NCBI GenBank assembly: GCA_900549345.1
Contig: UROC01000046.1
Coordinates: forward strand, 1-15,212
Direction: 5' to 3'
Source: an uncultured Collinsella sp.
GTDB taxonomy: Bacteria > Actinomycetota > Coriobacteriia > Coriobacteriales > Coriobacteriaceae
Length of the DNA stretch: 15,212 nucleotides
The notes below the pieces were generated by a model. The model did not search any database. It saw nothing but the letters and a program-made list of their open reading frames with translations, and was not told where the DNA came from. The position numbers were made by a program, and so were the translations under genes. Below are positions 1 through 5,797 of this stretch, one piece after another; the first letter of the stretch is position 1, and every line of letters starts with the position of its first letter.

Positions 1-1213
1 TGATGCGCATAAACGGAATGCCTGCCTCCTCGGCGGCCTTCTCCACGGCAAACGACTCCATCTCGTAGAGCGTGCAGAACTGCAAGGCCACGTCGACGAT
101 GCCATCGGCATGCAGGTCCTTGGCCATCTGGACAATGTCCTTCATACGCTGGTCGTTGGGCGTAAAGACGGCACAGTTGATCTTAAAGTAGCGCTCGGCG
201 ATGGCATCGAGCATCTCGTCGACCGTCTCACCGGACTCATCGACCAAGTCCTTGTAATAGCGAGAACCCGTGCAGGACTCCTCGCCTACCACAACGCCGC
301 CGGCTTTCTCGATGAGGTTGAACAGCTTCCAGTTGGGCACGGCCATGGGCGTACCGGTGTACAGGATGCGCTTGGTCCCCTTGGGCGCCACGCCCTCGCC
401 GGCCTCGACACGCTGCTCGCACTCATCCGCCATATCGTTGATGGCTCCGGTCAGACGCGGCGTGTCGTCCATAAAGGCGGCCTGAACGGTCAGCAGGCTG
501 TCGAGACCGCTAATGGGCGCTGGGTCGGCAGCGCGCGTGGCAGCGAGGCGCTGCAGGGCGCGACGCTTCTCATTGACGGCGCGGATGGCGGCCTTCAGAC
601 GCTCAGGCGTAATCGTGACGCCACACTCTTCCTCAATCTTGGCGGCGAGCTTTTTAACCTCGGCCTTCCAGGTCACGAGCGTCGACTCGTCGTGCACGTT
701 GGGAATATCCATGACGTACATGTTCTTTTGCGTGGCAAAGAACTCGTAGGCCTTCTTCTTGCCATCGCAGGTGTTCTCGCCTACCACTAGGTCACTCGAC
801 TCAATGTAGGGGCAGACCTCACCCAGCTTAAAGCCGGCAAAGCTCTTGATAAGCGGACAGGTGTTGCGCGGCAGATGCTCCTCGACCTTATCGGTTGCCC
901 AATCGGCACCCGAGCACAGACCCACGGGGATACCGTCGCAGGCGAGCACAATCTCCTCGGGCACGTAGACGCAGAAGCTGCCAACAATCTTGGTGGCCTC
1001 GCCGGCTTCCTTCTTGTCGAGCATCTCCTTAATGCGGCCGCTGTGGATGTTGGTGGCGACAAAATCCAGGTAGGACGTGGACTTGGGGCGATTGTTCTGC
1101 GTCAGGAACATATCGCCGTACATCTGGCCCACGGCACCCAGCAGCATGTCGTGGTCGGCAAGATTCATGCCGAGGCTCTCCCACATCGGATGGAAATCAA
1201 ATTCTTCAGCCAT
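1..1213 (-). CDS. Double-cubane-cluster anaerobic reductase (2-hydroxyacyl-CoA dehydratase family), 3' end outside window
   Basis: The reverse strand reads open from ATG 1213 to the window edge, giving 404 codons with no stop. I translated it by hand because it leaves the window. It belongs to the HgdB/YjiM superfamily, in which an ATP-driven activator passes low-potential electrons to an iron-sulfur protein. Cysteines occur in typical contexts: NTCP (C119), EVCP (C134), ENTC (C148), ESC (C314), NC (C347) and QFC (C380). Two Rossmann-like halves are joined near residues 200-270. The overall pattern best fits the double-cubane protein DCCP rather than a true two-subunit dehydratase, because no second subunit lies upstream. 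The family is usually about 380-430 residues, so only a few residues are probably missing. The start has an AGAGGGG ribosome site 7 nt upstream. The partner ATPase (YjiL/HgdC-like) would be expected downstream, beyond base 1; this is inference. The natural substrate is unknown. Confidence 0.88.
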   Translation of the reverse strand, partial: MAEEFDFHPMWESLGMNLADHDMLLGAVGQMYGDMFLTQNNRPKSTSYLDFVATNIHSGRIKEMLDKKEAGEATKIVGSFCVYVPEEIVLACDGIPVGLCSGADWATDKVEEHLPRNTCPLIKSFAGFKLGEVCPYIESSDLVVGENTCDGKKKAYEFFATQKNMYVMDIPNVHDESTLVTWKAEVKKLAAKIEEECGVTITPERLKAAIRAVNEKRRALQRLAATRAADPAPISGLDSLLTVQAAFMDDTPRLTGAINDMADECEQRVEAGEGVAPKGTKRILYTGTPMAVPNWKLFNLIEKAGGVVVGEESCTGSRYYKDLVDESGETVDEMLDAIAERYFKINCAVFTPNDQRMKDIVQMAKDLHADGIVDVALQFCTLYEMESFAVEKAAEEAGIPFMRI

Positions 1214-1376
1214 AACGGTTCCCCTCTCGAACCAAAAATGAATAGCTACGGTATTGCTGCACGGTGGGTGGCGAAAACCCAGCCGCGCCTAAACCCGGAA
1301 TTTTGGGGAACCTGCCTTGCGTTCGGTTATTTAGTTGTGCGTCGTCTCTCCCGGAGCCGTGAACATACCTGCTCAT
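1206..1376 (-). CDS. Possible 56-aa leader ORF overlapping the reductase start
   Basis: This open frame starts at ATG 1376, which overlaps the TGA stop of the upstream 22-aa ORF as ATGA. It ends with a TGA lying inside the first codons of the reductase (1208-1206). A GGAG sits 6 nt before its ATG. The peptide is basic and rich in Gly, Arg, Ser and Tyr, starts MSRYVHGSGR, and resembles no family I know. Overlaps at both ends suggest translational coupling from the first small ORF through to the reductase. A 57-codon open frame in GC-rich DNA can also arise by chance, so treat this as a candidate. Confidence 0.35.
   Translation of the reverse strand: MSRYVHGSGRDDAQLNNRTQGRFPKIPGLGAAGFSPPTVQQYRSYSFLVREGNRYG
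1217..1312 (-). promoter_or_regulatory. Candidate SD / anti-SD pair before the reductase
   Basis: On the minus strand GGTTCCCC (1312-1305) is the exact complement of GGGGAACC (1224-1217), which includes the reductase ribosome site. A competing local hairpin, GGTTC...GAACC, places the AGAGGG in its loop. The two pairings are mutually exclusive at 1221-1217, so translation could be switched. This is inferred from base pairing only. Confidence 0.35.
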
Positions 1377-1441
1377 ATGCGACTCCGAGCCATATACAGG
1401 GCGCGCGCGGCAACGCGGCGAATGTATGTCGTCTGCGGCAT
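1373..1441 (-). CDS. Possible 22-aa leader peptide ORF
   Basis: ATG 1441 follows an almost perfect Shine-Dalgarno AAGGAGGG (1456-1449) with a 7-nt spacer, one of the strongest ribosome sites in the window. The frame encodes 22 residues, starting MPQTTYIRRVAARALYMARS, with five arginines in total, and stops at TGA 1375-1373. It lies in the 5' leader of the reductase, about 100 nt downstream of a recognisable promoter. An arginine-rich leader peptide that senses ribosome stalling, or a translational booster, is possible. Alternatively it is a small functional peptide. No homologue is recognised. Confidence 0.45.
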   Translation of the reverse strand: MPQTTYIRRVAARALYMARSRI

Positions 1442-1460
1442 GTGCGCACCCTCCTTAACA

Positions 1461-1509
1461 AGTTGAAGTCAACTATATCAACGGTCATTGACCATTCGAA
1501 CACCGTTGA
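1461..1509 (-). promoter_or_regulatory. Cluster of palindromes in the reductase leader
   Basis: Three inverted repeats lie in 49 bases: AGTTGA-AG-TCAACT (1461-1474), TCAACGGT (1478-1485) facing ACCGTTGA (1502-1509), and GGTCA-T-TGACC (1483-1493) nested within the second. All share TTGAC/GTCAA half-sites. They fall after the likely transcription start and just before the strong ribosome site of the 22-aa ORF. They could be repressor operators or alternative RNA hairpins. Which one cannot be told from sequence. Confidence 0.4.
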
Positions 1510-1549
1510 CATTCGTACGACAGCGTCGTGTTCCGTCATTCAATAAATT

Positions 1550-1577
1550 ATTATCTTGATTGATAAGAGTTTGTCAT
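1550..1577 (-). promoter_or_regulatory. Sigma-70-type promoter for the reductase leader
   Basis: The minus strand shows ATGACA (1577-1572; 5 of 6 to TTGACA), a 16-nt spacer and GATAAT (1555-1550; 5 of 6 to TATAAT). Transcription would start near 1543, about 330 nt before the reductase ATG. TTATC and GATAA half-sites form an inverted repeat with a 6-nt centre across the spacer and -10 box, so an operator may be embedded here. Confidence 0.6.
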
Positions 1578-1596
1578 CCCTCATTCGGCGAACGGC

Positions 1597-1633
1597 AAAA
1601 ACAAAGCCGCCGAGGCTTATATCCCCCGACGGC
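1597..1633 (-). terminator. Intrinsic terminator of modABC
   Basis: A 10-bp GC-rich stem (two G-U pairs) with an 8-nt loop is followed on the minus strand by TTTGTTTTT. It begins 12 nt after the modC stop and separates the molybdate operon from the reductase promoter. Confidence 0.8.
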
Positions 1634-1644
1634 ATTACCCGGCG

Positions 1645-2715
1645 CTATCGACAAACCAAATGAATCCTGCTCGCATCAAAATGCATGCGCAAGGTCTCCC
1701 CCGCCTGTGGCAACTCCTCTACAGGTACGCCCACCTTGTTGACCTTCCACTGCAGGCGCGTGGGCGCATCGACACGTGGCACGTCCAACAGCACCAGCCG
1801 TTCAAAGCGTGAATCGCTCACACGGGCCACATGCAAATCGTAGCTGTTGCGACCCCGCTCGGCACGGTTGTCAACATGGAAGTAACTTGCGCGAATACCC
1901 AGGTACGCCACGTTTTCGGGTACTTCGCGACCCACGTTAAAGATCATGCCCCAGTCCAGGGCTTCAACTTCCTGAAGCCCGATCTTGCGCGCCCGGCTTG
2001 TGTTCTTGCAGCCCGTCAGGCGCAGTGCCGCCAGCGTCTGCGGACGGCGGACAACGTCCTCGATGGAGCCGATCTCCTCCACATGCCCGTTATGCATAAC
2101 GCAGATGCGCTCGCACAGACGGCACGCCTCGTCGATATCGTGACTCACGTAGAGCACGGTGCGGTTGCATACGTCGAACAGGTCGAGCATGTTCTGCTCA
2201 AGCGCGCTCTTGAGGTACGCATCGAGCGCACTCATGGGCTCGTCGAACATAAAGATGCCGGGATGCGCCGCCACCATGCGGGCAAGCGCCACACGCTGCT
2301 GCTGGCCGCCCGAGAGACGCGCGGGATAGCGGTCGGCAAAGTCGGCCAGTCCAAAGATACCCAGGTAGCGCTCGGCAAGTTGCTTGCGCGCCGCGGCGTC
2401 GCCTGCACCCTCTACGCCGGCGCACACGTTATCGGCCACCGTCATGCTGGGAAACAGCTGATAGTTTTGGAACAGCAGGGCGCATTTGCGCTCCTGGGGC
2501 GACAGGTTGATGCCCGCGACCGAGTCAAAAAAGGTCACGCCGTTGACGACGATTTTGCCCTCGTCGGGCGTCTCCACACCGGCAATGCAGCGCAGCGTAC
2601 AGCTCTTGCCGCAACCCGAGGCGCCCAGCAGCGCCACACACTCCTCGCCGGCTTCGAGTTGGATGTCGAGGGTGAACCCCGGATAGCGCTTTTTGATATC
2701 CAGAACAAGCGACAT
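1645..2715 (-). CDS. modC: Molybdate ABC transporter ATP-binding protein ModC
   Basis: This 356-aa ATPase powers molybdate import at the inner face of the membrane. All ABC motifs are intact: Walker A GASGCGKS (31-38), Q-loop Gln83, signature LSGGQQQR (134-141), Walker B IFMFDEP (154-160) and the H-loop His192. After about residue 230 a C-terminal region of some 125 residues fits the regulatory (TOBE-type) part of ModC proteins, though I see no textbook TOBE motif. The ATG lies 3 nt after the modB stop, with GGGAGG 10 nt upstream, so it is translated from the modABC message. It is the last gene before a terminator. Sulfate or tungstate specificity cannot be excluded from the ATPase alone, but the moeA/mog neighbourhood favours molybdate. 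Confidence 0.9.
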   Translation of the reverse strand: MSLVLDIKKRYPGFTLDIQLEAGEECVALLGASGCGKSCTLRCIAGVETPDEGKIVVNGVTFFDSVAGINLSPQERKCALLFQNYQLFPSMTVADNVCAGVEGAGDAAARKQLAERYLGIFGLADFADRYPARLSGGQQQRVALARMVAAHPGIFMFDEPMSALDAYLKSALEQNMLDLFDVCNRTVLYVSHDIDEACRLCERICVMHNGHVEEIGSIEDVVRRPQTLAALRLTGCKNTSRARKIGLQEVEALDWGMIFNVGREVPENVAYLGIRASYFHVDNRAERGRNSYDLHVARVSDSRFERLVLLDVPRVDAPTRLQWKVNKVGVPVEELPQAGETLRMHFDASRIHLVCR

Positions 2716-2718
2716 GGC

Positions 2719-4161
2719 TTATCGACCTCCCTTTGCGACCGTATCATCGCGCATAAGCTCGGCCAGCGCCTCGCGATCGATGCGCAAGGCATCGCCGCCG
2801 ACCGGGTCGAGCGAATCGGTCTGGCTGCCCAGCCGCTTGGCCTGCTTGCGCTCCGCGCGGGACAGGCCGCGCTCGCGGTACTTTTGCGAATGCGCCGTGT
2901 ACATATTGATGAACAAAATGACCAGGAAACTAAACACGATCACGACGACGACCCAAAAGAGGGCCACCGACGTGTTGCCGCCCATCCACTCAAAGTAGAT
3001 GGCGATGGGAATGGTCTGCGTAATACCGGCGTAGTTGCCCGCAAAGAACAGGGTGCAGCCGAACTCGCCCATCGCGCGGGCAAAGGCGAGCACCGTGCCG
3101 GCGGCAATCGAGGGCCAGCCGAGCGGCATCATGAGCTTGGTAAAGATGCGACACTCGGACCATCCCAAGGTTCGCGCGGCGTCGAGCATCTGCGTGTCGA
3201 GGCTCTCGAAGGCTCCGAGTGCCGTACGATAGACGAGCGGGAACGACACCACCACGGCAGAGATCACCGCCGCCGGCCACGTAAAGACAATCGAGATGCC
3301 ATGCGCGATGAGCCACTGGCCCACCCCGGTCGAGCGGCCAAACAGCATGAGGAGCAGAAAGCCACAAACCGTGGGCGGCAGCACCATAGGAATCGTAAAG
3401 ACCGAATCGAGCAGGCCCTTGATGCGACTCGAGGTACCCATAGTCTTCCACGCGGCGAACAGGCCCAGCGCAAAGGAGATCAGCAGGGCAAGGCCGCTCG
3501 TTTTAACGGACACCCAAAACGGGCGATAGTCGATGTCGCCCAAAAAGGAAGCCAGAGAGGTCAAGGGCCCCTGCTCATCCCGCAACGCGACAGACGACGC
3601 CTCTACCATTTGAGCGCTATCAAGCCAACGCGCGCCGCCCTTGGCATCACCCGAGGCTGATGCAATCACCACATAGCGGTCCCCATCCGCACCACGCACA
3701 TCAAAGCCATAGGTATACCAGCCGGCATCAAACGTTGTTTCCGCCGTGACATACCAAGGAAGATCCACGTCCCCTAGCTGCGCACCTCCCATGCAGTTTG
3801 CGCTGTCGAGCTCACAGACAAGGGCCTTGAGACCCGATACGCACTCGTTGTCCTGCGGATCCAATCCATACTTCTCGACTGCCTTGGGCGATATCCACAC
3901 CACAACGCGATCGGCAGCGGGCGCCACTACAAGGTCCACGTCCTCGTCAACGGGAAACCGGTAGCCCTCAGGCTGGCCCTCCATGGCACGAGCGGTCCCC
4001 TTGGCCAACCGCTCAAAACCCTCGATCCCATAGGAAAGCCCATGAGCGGTCGCAGCAACCTGGGCCCCGTCCTCAGCGTCCCCAGCAAACGCAAATCCCG
4101 GCACCCAGCAAAGCGCGAGGGTCAAAGCACAGGCGACAAGCATGCGGAATCTTTTAAGCAC
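2719..4161 (-). CDS. modB: Molybdate ABC transporter permease ModB with an extra N-terminal extracytoplasmic domain
   Basis: The permease core spans about residues 215-420 and has the ABC permease EAA-type loop DAARTLGWSECRIFTKLMMP (327-346) that docks on ModC. Ordinary ModB proteins are about 225 residues; this one is 480. The extra part is a signal peptide (LKRFR, then a hydrophobic run ending AFAFA near 22-26) and about 190 residues outside the membrane (27-215), with three cysteines (C107, C116, C123) and no domain I recognise. A charged tail of about 60 residues follows the last membrane segment. I chose GTG 4161 because GGAG lies 6 nt upstream and it makes a proper signal peptide. A further GTG at 4230 overlaps the modA stop but lacks a ribosome site. 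The frame is continuous, with no sign of a frameshift joining two genes. Confidence 0.87.
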   Translation of the reverse strand: MLKRFRMLVACALTLALCWVPGFAFAGDAEDGAQVAATAHGLSYGIEGFERLAKGTARAMEGQPEGYRFPVDEDVDLVVAPAADRVVVWISPKAVEKYGLDPQDNECVSGLKALVCELDSANCMGGAQLGDVDLPWYVTAETTFDAGWYTYGFDVRGADGDRYVVIASASGDAKGGARWLDSAQMVEASSVALRDEQGPLTSLASFLGDIDYRPFWVSVKTSGLALLISFALGLFAAWKTMGTSSRIKGLLDSVFTIPMVLPPTVCGFLLLMLFGRSTGVGQWLIAHGISIVFTWPAAVISAVVVSFPLVYRTALGAFESLDTQMLDAARTLGWSECRIFTKLMMPLGWPSIAAGTVLAFARAMGEFGCTLFFAGNYAGITQTIPIAIYFEWMGGNTSVALFWVVVVIVFSFLVILFINMYTAHSQKYRERGLSRAERKQAKRLGSQTDSLDPVGGDALRIDREALAELMRDDTVAKGGR

Positions 4162-4229
4162 GAAAAGCTCCAAGCGAATACAAGGACGGAGTGAAACACA
4201 AAACGATGGAATTATCGCGCCAAGCCGCA

Positions 4230-5102
4230 CTACTCGGAAAGCTCAAAGCCGTACTTAGCCCAAATCTTCTGCGCCTTCTTGTTGGTCAGACAGAAGTCGA
4301 TGAACGCCTTGGCCTCGTCGGCGTGCTCGGAGCTCTCGGCAACGGCACCCGGGTACACGATGGGCTTGTGCGAATCCTCGGGGCACACGAAGGCCTCCTC
4401 GATGCCGTCGTAGCGGAAGATGTCAGAGCTGTAGACAAAACCGGCCACGCAGTCGCCTGTGGACACATAGGCGGCGGCGGTACCAACTTTGTCGGCCAGC
4501 GCTACCTTGTCGGCGATCTCGGGAGCATACTCGCCGTCGTCGCCCTCGGTGCCGGTGTAGAGGTCCACGGAAGCCAGCGCTTGGTTGGCGTACGTGCCGG
4601 CGGGGACGGTCTTGGCGTCGCCAATGGCAATTTTGCCGTCCAAATTCGCGACGTCAGCGATGGCCTCGATCTTGGTGTCGGAGCCCTCAGCGCGAATGAT
4701 CACGAGGTCGTTGACGAACATGTCCTCACGCGTGTCGGCGTCGACAAGCTCGGCGGCCTCGGCGTCATCCATGGTGCCCTTGGAGGCCGTGATGAGCACG
4801 TCAACGTCGGCACCGGCGCGCATCTGCTCGACAAGGTCGCCGGAGCCCTTAAACTGCGCGTCGGCAAAGGTGGTGCCGGTTTGGTCGGTGTAGAGCTCCT
4901 GAACCTCGGGCAGGGCCTTCTCGAGCGAGTTGGCAGCAAAGACTTGCAGCTCGACAGCCTTCTTGGACGAGGCCTTAGCGAAGCCGGCATCGGAGCCAGT
5001 CGGCTCAGACGTCTTGTTGCCGGAGCAGCCGGCAAGGCCAAGGCCGGCAGCGGCGACAGCAGAGAGCGAGACGAATCCGCGGCGAGAAACCATATCGACC
5101 AT
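4230..5102 (-). CDS. modA: Molybdate-binding lipoprotein ModA
   Basis: This is the 290-aa substrate-binding protein that hands molybdate to ModBC outside the membrane. The N-terminus has a twin-arginine-like VSRRGFVS (5-12), a hydrophobic stretch and a lipobox LAGC with lipidated Cys26, followed by a Ser/Thr-rich linker. The mature part carries ModA features: VFAANSLEKALPEV (54-67) and GSGDLVEQMRAGADVDVLIT (87-106). ATG 5102 was chosen because GAAAGGG (5115-5109) lies 6 nt upstream; the in-frame ATG 5093 is less well spaced and TTG/GTG-type extensions lack support. It is the first gene of modABC, with its -10 box about 60 nt upstream and paired repeats further out. Tungstate binding is an alternative. 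Confidence 0.9.
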   Translation of the reverse strand: MVDMVSRRGFVSLSAVAAAGLGLAGCSGNKTSEPTGSDAGFAKASSKKAVELQVFAANSLEKALPEVQELYTDQTGTTFADAQFKGSGDLVEQMRAGADVDVLITASKGTMDDAEAAELVDADTREDMFVNDLVIIRAEGSDTKIEAIADVANLDGKIAIGDAKTVPAGTYANQALASVDLYTGTEGDDGEYAPEIADKVALADKVGTAAAYVSTGDCVAGFVYSSDIFRYDGIEEAFVCPEDSHKPIVYPGAVAESSEHADEAKAFIDFCLTNKKAQKIWAKYGFELSE

Positions 5103-5162
5103 GTTCAACCCTTTCGAAAGGCACACCCGGGCACCCCGCCGCAGGCTTTATTCTGTTACTAG

Positions 5163-5168
5163 ATTATA
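5163..5168 (-). promoter_or_regulatory. -10 box of the modABC promoter
   Basis: A perfect TATAAT lies on the minus strand, preceded by AAAAG. No good -35 hexamer is found 16-18 nt upstream (CATAAA at 5191-5186), which suits a promoter that depends on, or is blocked by, a regulator at the adjacent repeats. Confidence 0.55.
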
Positions 5169-5189
5169 CTTTTACGCGAATAATGTTTA

Positions 5190-5218
5190 TGATAATTATC
5201 TCTCCCCTGATAATTTTC
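5190..5218 (-). promoter_or_regulatory. Paired repeats upstream of modA, possible operator
   Basis: On the plus strand TGATAATTATC (5190-5200) recurs as TGATAATTTTC (5208-5218), an 18-bp period with one mismatch. The first copy contains the palindrome GATAATTATC. They cover the -35 region and just beyond. A molybdate-responsive regulator is a natural candidate, but the motif does not match the TATAT-type ModE box of E. coli and no regulator gene is in the window. Confidence 0.45.
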
Positions 5219-5259
5219 TTTTACCAATAACAATGAGACGGCCCGCACTGTCGCTGCAT

Positions 5260-5294
5260 AAAAAAGGCGGAGCAGCCCGTAAGGTCGCTCCGCC
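5260..5294 (-). terminator. Intrinsic terminator of moeA-mog
   Basis: The perfect 8-bp stem GGCGGAGC/GCTCCGCC with a 13-nt loop is followed on the minus strand by TTTTTT. It lies 13 nt after the stop of the Mog-type gene. Confidence 0.85.
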
Positions 5295-5307
5295 GCAGGT
5301 AAACCGC

Positions 5308-5787
5308 TTATTTGGCGTGCCCGCCGCCCGCCGTCATTTGGGCCGCATGCTCCAGCTGATCGCTCACGGCCTCCCAGCTTTCGCGGGCCGCTTTCGTGGA
5401 TCCCGGAAAGTTGATGACAAGCGTATGCCCACGCTGCATGCACACGGCGCGCGAGAGCATAGCGCGGCGCGTCTTGGTCATGGAGTACGCACGGATTGCC
5501 TCTGCAATACCCGGTACATCGCGGTCGCAGACGGCACGCGTCGCTTCGGGCGTCACATCTCGCATCGAAAGCCCCGTGCCACCGCAGGTGAGCACGACAT
5601 TGGCGTGGCACTCATCGGCGGCTTCCACAATGGCATCACCGATTTCGCTGACGTCGTCGCGCACGACCACATGTGAGGCGACCGTCCAGCCCTGCGCCTC
5701 GATAAGTTCCTCGAGTGCGGCTCCAGCCTCGTCCTGGACAAGATCACGCGTATCCGAGCACGTCACGATCGATATCTTCAGTTCCAT
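5308..5787 (-). CDS. Mog/MoaB-family molybdenum cofactor protein (molybdopterin adenylyltransferase)
   Basis: This 159-aa cytoplasmic protein of the MoCF-biosynthesis fold would adenylylate molybdopterin before metal insertion. It has the family motif CGGTGLSMRDVTPEAT (68-83), with Asp77 at the conserved position, and the PGS turn near 128-130. Its short length fits MoaB/MogA proteins (about 160-195 aa); MogA and MoaB types cannot be separated safely here, so no symbol is given. ATG 5787 is preferred: AGGAGGA overlaps the moeA stop just upstream and the protein then starts MELKISIVT, a typical beginning. The moeA stop (5800-5798) is only 10 nt upstream, so both are on one message. Confidence 0.87.
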   Translation of the reverse strand: MELKISIVTCSDTRDLVQDEAGAALEELIEAQGWTVASHVVVRDDVSEIGDAIVEAADECHANVVLTCGGTGLSMRDVTPEATRAVCDRDVPGIAEAIRAYSMTKTRRAMLSRAVCMQRGHTLVINFPGSTKAARESWEAVSDQLEHAAQMTAGGGHAK

Positions 5788-5797
5788 AGCATTCCTC

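Noticed and set aside
1327..1539. A 70-codon minus-strand ORF in the reductase leader
   Set aside because: Its start has no Shine-Dalgarno and it overlaps the palindromes. The overlapping 22-codon ORF in another frame has a far stronger ribosome site.
1831..3660. A 609-codon open frame on the plus strand opposite modC and modB
   Set aside because: It is exactly antisense to genes with intact ABC transporter motifs. Its product is His/Arg/Gln-rich without recognisable domains, and long antisense frames are common in GC-rich DNA with this codon bias.
5190..5218. Classical E. coli-type ModE box upstream of modA
   Set aside because: The TATAT half-sites of the classical box are not present; the repeats have a different core, so only a generic operator call is made.
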